This document shows, one piece after another, positions 28,249 to 35,831 of a stretch of DNA of 51,674 bases; within the stretch, counting starts at the first letter, position 1, and every line of letters starts with the position of its first letter. Below the pieces are notes generated by a model. That model was not told where the DNA came from. It saw nothing but the letters and a program-made list of their open reading frames with translations, and did not search any database. This stretch comes from Clostridiales bacterium (GTDB lineage Bacteria > Bacillota > Clostridia > Christensenellales > CAG-138), in contig WREI01000009.1 of the NCBI GenBank assembly GCA_009779405.1, forward strand, positions 1 through 51,674, in the 5' to 3' direction. Both the position numbers and the translations under genes were made by a program.

Positions 28249-30351
28249 ATGGAATCGGAACAACTCTGGTACCTACTCCCCGCCGTCGGGGTTGCGCTGC
28301 TGGCTTTCTTGTTCGCCGGATGGCTCTTTGCCTGGGTGAAGAAACAGCCGCAGGAGAATGAAAAGATTCGCGAGGTTTCCGGCTTGATCCGCAAGGGCGC
28401 GAACGTGTTTCTGAACCGGGAGTATAAGGTGTTGGCCATCTTCGCGGGCGTGGCGGCCGTCCTGATTTTCCTCTTTTTGCCGCATCCCGTTTGGAGCGGC
28501 GATATTTGGTCTAATCTGATGATGGCGGGCGCCTATCTTGTCGGCACGGTCTTCTCGGCGTTCGCGGGCAAAATCGGCATCGCCGTGGCGACGCAGGCCA
28601 ACAGCCGCACCGCCGAAGCCGCGCAAAAGGGCATACGCCCCAGCTTCCTCTGCGGGTTCCGCGGCGGCGCGGTGATGGGCATGGCGGTCGTGGGCGCGTC
28701 CCTGCTCGGCGTCGCGCTGGTCTTCTGGGCGACAGGTAAGGTGACGGACAGCAACGCCGCGCTCTTGGGCTTCTCCTTCGGCGCAAGCTCTCTGGCGCTG
28801 TTCGCCAAGGCGGGCGGCGGCATATTCACCAAGACCGCCGACGTGGCCGCAGATCTGACGGGCAAGGTCGAGCTGGGCATACCCGAAGACGACCCCCGCA
28901 ACCCCGCCGTCATCGCCGATAACGTAGGCGACAATGTGGGCGACGTGGCCGGCATGGGCGCCGACCTCTTCGATTCCAATGTGGCGAGTATGGCCGCCGC
29001 GCTGGTGATGGGCGCGGTGCTGGGTGGCAACTCGGTCGCGACCGTCTTCGTATACGCAACCATCGGGCTCTTGGCCTCGATCATCGGCATCCTGACCGCG
29101 CGTATGGGCAAAAAGGGCGGCCCGACGCGGGCATTGAACGCTTCCACCTATGTGACGACCGCGATCTTCGCGGGTCTGACCGCGCTGGCGACCTGGGTCT
29201 TCAAGTTCCACTGGGCCATCTGGGGTGCGTCCGCCGTGGGTCTCGTCGTCGGCACCATCGTCGGCATCGTGACCGATTATTTCACCGACGATTCCAAGAA
29301 ACCCGTGCGCAAGACGGCGGAGGCCAGCGAGATCGGCCCCGCGTTCACCCTGCTTTCGGGCATAAGCTATGCGCTCGTCTCCACCCTGCCCGCGATGATC
29401 GGCATTGGCGTCTCCGCGCTGGCGGCCTATTTCCTCTGCGCGCCGTTGGGCGAGGGCTTTGCCCTGTTCGGCATCTCCATGGCCGCCGTCGGCATGCTGA
29501 GTATCGTCGGCATGATCATCAGCAACGACGCCTACGGGCCTATCGTCGACAACGCGCGCGGTCTGGCCGAGATGGGCAATCTGGGCGAAGAGGTGCTGGA
29601 GATCACCGATAAATTGGATTCCGCGGGCAATACGGTCAAGGCCGTCACGAAGGGCTTTGCGATCGGCGCGGCGGGTCTGACCGTTATCGCGCTGCTCGGG
29701 GCATTCCTGTCCGAAGTCAACGCGGCGGGCGCGCGTCTTTCGGCCATGGGTACGCTGCCGAACTTTGTTCCGATCAGTGGCTTTGACATTATGAACCCCA
29801 CGGTCTTCTTCGGCATGCTGGTGGGCGCGGCCATACCCGCCGTATTCAGCGCGCTGCTGATGCTCGGCGTCAACCGCAATGCCATGCGCATGGTGGCGGA
29901 GATACGCCGCCAGTTCCGCGAGATCGTCGGGCTGAAAGAGGGGAAGGCCCAGCCCGAATACGACAAGTGTATAGACATCGCCACCACGGGCGCGTTGAAA
30001 GAGCTGATCCCCGCGGGCCTGCTGGCCATCATCTCCACGCTCGCCGTGGGCTTTATCGGCGGCGTGCACGCCATCGGCGGATTTTTGACCGGGAATATCG
30101 TCTCCGGCCTGCTGCTGGCTCTGTTTATGAGCAACAGCGGCGGACTCTGGGACAATGCGAAGAAATATGTCGAGAGCGGCCATAACGGTGGCAAGGGCAG
30201 CGCGGCGCACAAGGCGGCGGTCATCGGCGACACGGTGGGCGACCCGTTCAAGGACACGGCAGGCCCCAGCATCAACACGCAGATCACCGTAGTGAGCCTG
30301 GTCGCCAGCCTGATGAGCACGATATTCCTAACCGTAAGCATCTTCAAATAG
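28249..30351 (+). CDS. hppA: Membrane-bound proton-translocating pyrophosphatase
   Basis: Hydrolyses PPi to pump ions across the membrane. 700 residues and about 16 membrane helices. The active-site segment is DVAADLTGKVELGIPEDDPR followed by NPAVIADNVGDNVGDVAG and GADLFDS, with the second acidic cluster at AVIGDTVGDPFKDTAGPS near the C-terminus. In the diagnostic position for potassium dependence the sequence is AGNTVKAVTKGFAIG, with Lys where potassium-dependent enzymes have Ala, so this should be a K+-independent, H+-pumping enzyme. GGAGG is 7 bases before the ATG. It is a single gene between a palindromic element and a T-box. Confidence 0.96.
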   Translation: MESEQLWYLLPAVGVALLAFLFAGWLFAWVKKQPQENEKIREVSGLIRKGANVFLNREYKVLAIFAGVAAVLIFLFLPHPVWSGDIWSNLMMAGAYLVGTVFSAFAGKIGIAVATQANSRTAEAAQKGIRPSFLCGFRGGAVMGMAVVGASLLGVALVFWATGKVTDSNAALLGFSFGASSLALFAKAGGGIFTKTADVAADLTGKVELGIPEDDPRNPAVIADNVGDNVGDVAGMGADLFDSNVASMAAALVMGAVLGGNSVATVFVYATIGLLASIIGILTARMGKKGGPTRALNASTYVTTAIFAGLTALATWVFKFHWAIWGASAVGLVVGTIVGIVTDYFTDDSKKPVRKTAEASEIGPAFTLLSGISYALVSTLPAMIGIGVSALAAYFLCAPLGEGFALFGISMAAVGMLSIVGMIISNDAYGPIVDNARGLAEMGNLGEEVLEITDKLDSAGNTVKAVTKGFAIGAAGLTVIALLGAFLSEVNAAGARLSAMGTLPNFVPISGFDIMNPTVFFGMLVGAAIPAVFSALLMLGVNRNAMRMVAEIRRQFREIVGLKEGKAQPEYDKCIDIATTGALKELIPAGLLAIISTLAVGFIGGVHAIGGFLTGNIVSGLLLALFMSNSGGLWDNAKKYVESGHNGGKGSAAHKAAVIGDTVGDPFKDTAGPSINTQITVVSLVASLMSTIFLTVSIFK

Positions 30352-30365
30352 CAGATTTTCCCTGC

Positions 30366-30393
30366 TTGACAGGGCCGGGATATTGTATATAAT
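30366..30393 (+). promoter_or_regulatory. Consensus sigma-A promoter of the T-box/trpB transcript
   Basis: TTGACA (30366-30371), a 16-base spacer and TATAAT (30388-30393): two perfect hexamers. Confidence 0.85.
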
Positions 30394-30399
30394 ACACCC

Positions 30400-30670
30400 A
30401 ACAAAGCGTTGAGACAGGAGAAAGGCGAATTCCACCCCACAGAGAGCAGGGCCACAGGCTGGAAGCCCCGCGGGAACAGGGTCGCGCAATATGGTCTGTC
30501 GAGTGTGCGGTGAACGCGGGGGAGCCCGTCACTATTCCGCAACGGCCGCGCCCGTTATCGCGCAGGGATATGTCTGTATCCTATTGAGAGCCCAAAAGGG
30601 AAGCAAGGTGGCACCGCGATTTATGATCGTCCTTGTTGCATTTGATATGCGACAAGGACGTTTTTATTTG
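30400..30670 (+). ncRNA. T-box leader, probably tryptophan-specific
   Basis: tRNA-sensing transcription attenuator. The T-box core AAGCAAGGTGGCACCGCG is at 30601-30618 and precedes a terminator hairpin. Stem I features are visible: GACAG near 30413 with CTGTC at 30496-30500, the AGAGAG bulge motif near 30441 and GGCTGGAAGCC nearby. Just before the closing stem strand the 3' side reads AATATGGTCTGTC, giving UGG (30492-30494) as a candidate specifier codon, which matches the trpB gene downstream. Uncharged tRNA-Trp would stabilise the antiterminator and allow trpB transcription. Specifier assignment is by eye. Confidence 0.9.
30628..30667 (+). terminator. T-box regulated terminator
   Basis: CGTCCTTGT...GCAT / ATGC...ACAAGGACG stem followed directly by TTTTTATTT. 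Its 5' strand overlaps the region needed for the antiterminator with the T-box sequence. Confidence 0.88.
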
Positions 30671-30695
30671 TAGGGGCGAGACATGCCTCGCCCGC
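30670..30695 (+). repeat. REP palindrome inserted between T-box and trpB
   Basis: GTAG head with GGGCGAGACATGCCTCGCCC, immediately after the T-run of the T-box terminator. Confidence 0.8.
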
Positions 30696-30697
30696 GC

Positions 30698-30822
30698 GAG
30701 TGTGGAGTGGAATGGTGGAGTGTGGAGTTGCGGTAGGAATCGCAAGCGATTCCTATAAAACTGAAATTCCGCAGGAATTTCTACCTTAACTCCACACTCC
30801 ACACTTCACACCACACACTCGA
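30698..30822. repeat. Multi-hairpin palindromic element (family B, copy 4)
   Basis: Arms GAGTGTGGAGTTGCGGTAG and its near inverse CTACCTTAACTCCACACTC. Inner hairpins GGAATCGCaaGCGATTCC and GAAATTCCgcaGGAATTTC. The core hairpins match other copies while the arm sequence is different (AGTGTGGAG instead of AGAGTGAAG), with both arms changed together. Confidence 0.8.
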
Positions 30823-30858
30823 ATGATCCACTACCTAAACAAAGAAAGGATATCCCCT

Positions 30859-32097
30859 ATGAACACCACCACCCCCAACCACCGCGACTTCGAAACCTAC
30901 GCAAAAAGCTTCCCCGACGCCAAGGGCTATTTCGGCACGCACGGCGGCGCATTCCTGCCGCCGCAGCTGGTTCCGGCGTTTGAAGAGATCACGAACGCGT
31001 ACAACTCCATCTGCCACTCGGCGAAATTCATCTCCGAACTGCGCCGTATCCGCAAGGAATTCCAGGGCCGTCCCACGCCCGTCTATCACTGTGAACGGCT
31101 CAGCAACAGGCTCGGCAACTGCCAGATTTATCTGAAGCGCGAAGACCTGAACCATACGGGCGCGCACAAACTGAACCACTGCATGGGCGAGGGTCTATTG
31201 GCCACCTTTCTCGGCAAGAAAAAGCTGATTGCCGAAACCGGCGCGGGCCAGCACGGCGTCGCGCTCGCCACGGCGGCGGCCTATTTCGGGCTGGAATGCG
31301 ATATCTATATGGGCGAGGTCGATATCGTAAAGCAGGCGCCCAACGTGACGCGCATGCACATGCTCGGCGCGCGCGTGATCCCCGCCACCCACGGATTAAA
31401 AACCTTGAAAGAAGCGGTCGACGCGGCGTTCGAAGCCTATCTGAATGAATACAGGACCGCGATCTACTGCATCGGCTCCGCCGTAGGCCCGCACCCGTTC
31501 CCGATGATCATACGCGACTTCCAGTCCGTGGTCGGCGTGGAAGCGCGCGCCCAGTTCCTCGAAATGACGGGCATGCTGCCCGATATCGTCGCGGCATGCG
31601 TGGGTGGCGGCAGCAACGCGCTGGGGCTGTTCTCGGCGTTTTTGCCCGATCCGGTGCGCATCGTGGGCGTGGAGCCCATGGGCCGGGGATCGGAACAGGG
31701 CCAGAATGCCGCGTCTATGACTTTTGGAAAGCCGGGCGTGATGCACGGCTTCGAGAGCTATATGCTCCAATTGGAAGACGGCAGCCCCGCGCCCGTGCAC
31801 AGCATCGCCAGTGGGCTGGACTATCCCTCGGTCGGCCCCGAGCACGCCTACCTGCGCGACGTCGGGCGCGTGGAATATACGTTCGCAACGGACAACGAAG
31901 CGATGGAAGCTTTCTTTATGCTCTGCCGAAGCGAGGGCATCATCCCCGCCATCGAAAGCGCCCACGCGCTGGCCTATGCGATCCGCTATGCCCGCGAAAA
32001 CCCGCAGGGCGGCTCAGTGCTCGTCAACCTCTCGGGCCGCGGGGACAAGGATATCGACTATGTAGCGGCGCACTATGGGACGGGGGAGGGTTTCTAA
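30859..32097 (+). CDS. trpB: Tryptophan synthase beta chain
   Basis: PLP enzyme condensing indole with serine to tryptophan. PLP lysine in [15 protein letters not shown] (His instead of the usual Asn at the end), the ammonia-loop [20 protein letters not shown], phosphate-binding [12 protein letters not shown] and C-terminal [12 protein letters not shown] are present. 412 residues, TrpB1-like (not the longer TrpB2). AAAGGA precedes this ATG; an upstream in-frame ATG has no site. There is no trpA or other trp gene beside it, so it may salvage indole or pair with a distant TrpA. Transcription is controlled by the upstream T-box. Confidence 0.95.
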   Translation: MNTTTPNHRDFETYAKSFPDAKGYFGTHGGAFLPPQLVPAFEEITNAYNSICHSAKFISELRRIRKEFQGRPTPVYHCERLSNRLGNCQIYLKREDLNHTGAHKLNHCMGEGLLATFLGKKKLIAETGAGQHGVALATAAAYFGLECDIYMGEVDIVKQAPNVTRMHMLGARVIPATHGLKTLKEAVDAAFEAYLNEYRTAIYCIGSAVGPHPFPMIIRDFQSVVGVEARAQFLEMTGMLPDIVAACVGGGSNALGLFSAFLPDPVRIVGVEPMGRGSEQGQNAASMTFGKPGVMHGFESYMLQLEDGSPAPVHSIASGLDYPSVGPEHAYLRDVGRVEYTFATDNEAMEAFFMLCRSEGIIPAIESAHALAYAIRYARENPQGGSVLVNLSGRGDKDIDYVAAHYGTGEGF

Positions 32098-32114
32098 AAT
32101 AATAGGTAATAATG

Positions 32115-32147
32115 CAGAATGCAGAGAGGGGTTCTCTGCATTCTGTG
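32115..32147. terminator. Terminator between trpB and the converging lipoprotein gene
   Basis: 13-base stem CAGAATGCAGAGA with TCTCTGCATTCTG and a 5-base loop, followed by TGTTGTTT. The flanking ATAATGCAGAATGCAGAG is shared with the terminator at 24764. Confidence 0.65.
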
Positions 32148-32152
32148 TTGTT

Positions 32153-33277
32153 TCAACCGCCAAACACCCGCCAATCCTCGTTCGGAACAAAATAATCCCA
32201 GCCGCCATTGGAATCATTATCCCCCGAATACATATTACAATAATCCCGCCCCCCGACAACAATCCAAGTGCCGATTGAAACAAATTCAATGCGGCTCCAA
32301 TCGTAAAAAGCGCTGTAATCCGGCCTATCGTCGTCCCAGCTCAGCCACTGCAAATCCATCTTATCATTCACATATACGATTCCATTGTCTGCGTGCCAAA
32401 ACTCCTCCACAACCAAGCGCCCGTCGCTTGGGCGCATATGCAAGCGCGCCCTGCCCCCCATAGTGCTTGTGCCAAAACTGCAATATATCTTTCCGTTCTT
32501 CCCAAGGCGATAGAAACCACCGTCGGTGCTGCGCATCACGCAAAACAACGCATCGTTCTTGATGGTAAAAACACCGAATATCCAATAGGGTTCATCCTGT
32601 TCCAAATAAGGTGTGCCGTCATCGTTATACCAATCCCAAATCAGCGGTTCCATGGTCGCCAGTAAAATCAATTCCTCCTGCCCGTCCTCGTCCAAGTCTA
32701 AAAGCGCAAATCCGATTTCTTCGGGAATGCAGTGAGACCCGTCTTCGGAATCTCCAAACATCAGGTCTAGATACGGCATCACATATTCATAAAACCGCAC
32801 CGGCTTCACATACAGTACAAATTGATTCCCCTCCGGCTCGCCCAACGCATGTGTTACAACGCCCTCCTCCCATTTATCCAAGCGCTTTGCATCCTGATCG
32901 TAATAATATTGATCGTCCGTGTTCCAGCTGCCGATGGAATTTACCTCTACCCAATAGTCGCGTCCAAAATCTTCACGCGTAATCGGTCTCGCAATGGCTT
33001 CCAAGGGCGGCGTCGGCAGGGGCGCGTGCCTGTTCACGGTCAAATTCCCCACCGAATATTCCCGCACCACGTCCTGCAATGCCAGCATCACCATCTCATA
33101 TCGACTCAAATCAATGGGTTCCTCGGTCGGTACCGCCGTCGCCAACGGCTTGGGCGTAGGCACCGCAACCACCAAGGGCGCAGTCTCCCCCCCGGGCGTC
33201 TCCCGGCCCGCACATCCAATCATCACGCAAAACAAAATAACGGCCAACTGAAAAGCAATAAACCGAACCCAACGCAT
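32153..33277 (-). CDS. Uncharacterised lipoprotein with an acidic DxDxDG-like loop
   Basis: 374 residues. Signal peptide ending in the lipobox CVMIGCAG, then a Pro/Thr-rich linker. The mature protein is rich in Trp, Tyr and Asp. One segment, FALLDLDEDGQEELILLATM, has the calcium-loop look of FG-GAP/VCBS-like repeats, which suggests an extracellular beta domain reporting on a value; no enzyme motif was seen. AAGGGTGG lies 8 bases before the ATG at 33277. It converges with trpB and shares a terminator region. Function unknown. Confidence 0.75.
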   Translation of the reverse strand: MRWVRFIAFQLAVILFCVMIGCAGRETPGGETAPLVVAVPTPKPLATAVPTEEPIDLSRYEMVMLALQDVVREYSVGNLTVNRHAPLPTPPLEAIARPITREDFGRDYWVEVNSIGSWNTDDQYYYDQDAKRLDKWEEGVVTHALGEPEGNQFVLYVKPVRFYEYVMPYLDLMFGDSEDGSHCIPEEIGFALLDLDEDGQEELILLATMEPLIWDWYNDDGTPYLEQDEPYWIFGVFTIKNDALFCVMRSTDGGFYRLGKNGKIYCSFGTSTMGGRARLHMRPSDGRLVVEEFWHADNGIVYVNDKMDLQWLSWDDDRPDYSAFYDWSRIEFVSIGTWIVVGGRDYCNMYSGDNDSNGGWDYFVPNEDWRVFGG

Positions 33278-33368
33278 TTTTCGCACCACCCTTGTCCTTT
33301 TTAATTATTCTATCACTCACAGGGGACGATTGCAATCGTCCTCTCTGCACTATTACCCACCACCTACC

Positions 33369-33608
33369 CTACCCCTCATACCAAAGGTCGGGCAGCAGCA
33401 GATCGGGCTTCTCATCCGCCCCGCCGAAGGTGCCTATGAACACCACGTCAAATGCCGTTTCCGAGTTGGGCGGGAATACGAATAGACCTTTCCCGTCCGC
33501 CGCATTGACCGCTTCGAGAAATTCCTCTGAGAGCAGCCCGGCTTCGCGTTCCTTTATAAACTCCGCCGACAGACACCAGCTATCCTCTTTATCCTTCCTG
33601 TTTTCAAA
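33369..33608 (-). pseudogene. Detached soluble tail or startless fragment
   Basis: A frame reading KEDSWCLSAEFIKEREAG then EEFLEAVNAADGKGLFVFPP and TAFDVVFIGTFGGADEKPD is open to a stop at 33369, with protein-like composition. There is no ATG/GTG/TTG start with a site; its upstream part is only the off-frame shadow of the membrane gene. AGGAAGG lies at its beginning, so a lost start codon or a frameshift from the membrane gene are both possible. The FDVV.[IV]GT string recalls the remnant at 1982. Confidence 0.45.
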
Positions 33609-34179
33609 GACGCTGTGTGGATACAGTCCGCCGGAAGGACAGCGCGGTAAGCACGGCGAGGGGAAGCAGGGTCGGCAGGCACAGATACACGCAGTGCAGC
33701 ATATTCTGCCCGTAGGACAGGCCCTCAAAGGCGTGATAGCGGATCGCGGCGCCGAAGCGGGTGAGGATATAATACAGGTTCACGCAGAGCAGCCCACCAA
33801 AGACCCAGCGCTTCCAGGCTCCGGCCCAACAATAACTCCAAACGAGGGCACCCGTCCCGATCAGGAGGGGTAAGCCCAAATATTTCAGCAGGGGCCTTAT
33901 CACGGCATTGAAATCCGCGGCGACATATCGCCCCTCCTCCATCACGTAGGGCGTAAACACGCCGCCCCCCCAACCCCAATCCCCGGCCTTGTTCAAATAC
34001 AGATAAAAGGTTATTGCGCAGGCCGAAAACAGCAGTACGCGGAAAAACAGCTTTCGGTTCGCTTTCAGCGCGGCAAGCAGCGCGTCTCTCTTCCACATTT
34101 TTGGGATGGACAATATGAAAACAGCCAAGAGGGGGAGCAGGGTCATCAGTTCAAGTCCAAATACGGCCAACGCCTCCAT
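33604..34179 (-). CDS. Uncharacterised multi-pass membrane protein, probably fused tandem paralogues
   Basis: 192 residues from this ATG. Hydrophobic segments: LMTLLPLLAVFILSI, then FFRVLLFSACAITFYLYL, LLKYLGLPLLIGTGALVWSY, FGGLLCVNLYYILTRF and MLHCVYLCLPTLLPLAVLTAL. The first segment resembles the last one (LPTLLPLAVLTA against LMTLLPLLAVFI), and KLFFRVLLFSACAIT resembles KTVARVLILAVCVIS of the fragment upstream. So the first 27 residues look like the end of a truncated upstream paralogue running into this gene. The ATG at 34098 (MWKRDALL) may be the true start; neither has a clear ribosome site. Family not recognised. Confidence 0.5.
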   Translation of the reverse strand: MEALAVFGLELMTLLPLLAVFILSIPKMWKRDALLAALKANRKLFFRVLLFSACAITFYLYLNKAGDWGWGGGVFTPYVMEEGRYVAADFNAVIRPLLKYLGLPLLIGTGALVWSYCWAGAWKRWVFGGLLCVNLYYILTRFGAAIRYHAFEGLSYGQNMLHCVYLCLPTLLPLAVLTALSFRRTVSTQRL

Positions 34180-34198
34180 GCGCCAAGGATGCGGCTGC

Positions 34199-34434
34199 TC
34201 ATAGCAATGCAAGAAACGAAAGGGAGAGGGGCAGGGCGTGCATGCGTAGCAGAAAGCCCAGATATTGCAGTATAGACCATTCCTCATACCAAATCTTGTG
34301 ATCATAAATGCCGGTAAACCCATAGTAGCGCACGGTATCCCAGAAAATCCAAAGCGAAATCACGCAGACGGCAAGGATCAAAACGCGCGCAACAGTTTTC
34401 ACATCCGGCTTGGCCACAGCTTTTTGAAAGACAT
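34199..34434 (-). pseudogene. Frameshifted N-terminal half of a paralogous membrane protein
   Basis: An ATG at 34434 has a good GGAGG (34441-34445), but its frame stops after 11 codons. Shifting frame at the AAAAA run (34421-34425) gives a long membrane-like sequence: KTVARVLILAVCVISLWIFW, TVRYYGFTGIYDHKIWYEEW and ILQYLGFLLRMHALPLSL, ending at 34199. A second shift would continue into MEALAVFGLELMTLLPLLAV at 34179. Two frameshifts in a short gene suggest decay, or sequencing error in a homopolymer. Confidence 0.5.
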
Positions 34435-34532
34435 AGAACACCTCCACAGTCCGATACCGAAAATATAACGCCGAAATATGCACAAAATGCGGCGAATTTG
34501 TAATATTCCCATACGGGTATAAAATATTGTGC

Positions 34533-34558
34533 GTAGGGGCGAGGCATGCCTCGCCCGC
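34533..34558 (+). repeat. REP palindrome
   Basis: GTAG head with GGGCGAGGCATGCCTCGCCC, identical in core to the copy that ends the RAYT gene. It lies in the divergent region upstream of the dGTPase-like gene. Confidence 0.85.
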
Positions 34559-34679
34559 CTTCACCACGCTTCATACCCCCGCTGTTACGCAAGCCGCGAA
34601 AAATAACCCCGTGAAAAAAGGTTTTTCGCGTTTTATGTAGAATAAATACAATGAACACCGTATAGCGGGGGAATACTCC

Positions 34680-35708
34680 ATGCCAACACAAAAGAACATA
34701 CGCGAGCAGCGCGAGGACTGGGAAGCCCTCTTTCTTGCGTCAAACGCGACCCTCTCGGCCAATTCGCGCGGCAGGCTTGTCCCGCTGCCACCCTGTTCCG
34801 TGCGCACGGAGTTTATGCGCGACCGCGACCGCATACTCCACTGCAAAGCCTTCCGCCGCCTGAAACACAAGACCCAGGTCTTCCTTGCGCCCACGGGCGA
34901 CCACTATCGCACGCGCCTGACGCACACCTTGGAGGTCTCGCAGATCGCGCGCACCCTCGCGCGCGCCCTGCGCCTGAACGAGGACTTGGCGGAGGCCATC
35001 GCCCTCGGCCACGATCTGGGCCACACGCCCTTTGGCCACGCGGGGGAGGAGGAGCTCTCCGACTGCATGCGCCGCGCGGGCATTGACGAGGGCTTCTCGC
35101 ACAACCGCCAGAGCCTGCGCGTGGTCGAGGTGCTCGAGCGCGATGGGCAGGGCCTGAACCTCACATTCGAGGTGCGCGACGGCATACTCCACCACAAAAA
35201 GGACGGGACGGCTGCCACGCCCGAGGGTCGCGTGGTCAGTATATCCGACCGCATCGCCTATCTGAACCACGATATAGATGACGCCCAGCGCGCGGGCATA
35301 TTGGGCGCGGACGAGGTGCCGCAAATCTACCGCGAAGCCTTCGGCAACGAGCAGGGCGAGCGCATCAACAATATGGTCCTGCGCCTGTTGGATCACTGCG
35401 CGCAGAGCGGCGACATCGCCTTCGCCCCTGCGGACGCCGCCCTCTTCAACGGTCTGCGCGACTATATGTTCGAGGCCGTATACCACAACCCCAAGGCCAA
35501 GCGCGAGGAGGGCAAGGCGAGGGGCGTTATCTCCGGTCTCTATGCCTATTATTTGGCCAACCCGGACGAAATCCCCCCCGACACCCGCCGCAACCTTGAA
35601 AAAGACGGCCTGCCCCGCTGCGTCGCCGATCACGTTTCCGGCATGACGGACTTGTATGCGATTGAGACATTTAGGAGGATTTTTGTACCACAGAGTTGGA
35701 ATAGTTAA
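34680..35708 (+). CDS. dGTP triphosphohydrolase-like HD-domain protein
   Basis: HD-superfamily nucleotide phosphohydrolase. The metal site is complete: RLTHTLEVSQIARTLARAL (His), then ALGHDLGHTPFGHAGEE (His-Asp) and a downstream Asp in ISDRIAYLNHDIDDA. The N-terminus FRRLKHKTQVF and RTRLTHTLEV is characteristic of the dGTPase-like family placed before dnaG in Clostridia. 342 residues, typical of the short dGTPase-like group rather than the 500-residue E. coli Dgt. GGGGGA precedes the start. Role in dNTP pool control is by family; substrate not proven. Confidence 0.93.
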   Translation: MPTQKNIREQREDWEALFLASNATLSANSRGRLVPLPPCSVRTEFMRDRDRILHCKAFRRLKHKTQVFLAPTGDHYRTRLTHTLEVSQIARTLARALRLNEDLAEAIALGHDLGHTPFGHAGEEELSDCMRRAGIDEGFSHNRQSLRVVEVLERDGQGLNLTFEVRDGILHHKKDGTAATPEGRVVSISDRIAYLNHDIDDAQRAGILGADEVPQIYREAFGNEQGERINNMVLRLLDHCAQSGDIAFAPADAALFNGLRDYMFEAVYHNPKAKREEGKARGVISGLYAYYLANPDEIPPDTRRNLEKDGLPRCVADHVSGMTDLYAIETFRRIFVPQSWNS

Positions 35709-35715
35709 GAAGAAA

Positions 35716-35824
35716 GAGGGAAGTGGAAAGAGGAAAGATAGGGCGAGCGAACAATATGGAGGAGCAGAGAATATTTCATGCAAGAAATGCGGAGCATTTC
35801 TAACCGTCACTTTCCACTCACGAG
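35716..35824. repeat. Palindromic element (family B-like) between dGTPase-like gene and dnaG
   Basis: Arms AGTGGAAAG (35722-35730) and CTTTCCACT (35810-35818), again purine-rich against pyrimidine-rich, enclosing the hairpin GAAATGCggaGCATTTC (35784-35800). The arm sequence differs from the other copies. Confidence 0.65.
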
Positions 35825-35831
35825 GTAAACC

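Noticed and set aside
28273-30210. 645-codon minus-strand frame opposite hppA
   Set aside because: Shadow frame; composition rich in His, Gly and Arg as expected from antisense of a GC-rich membrane protein, no ribosome site.
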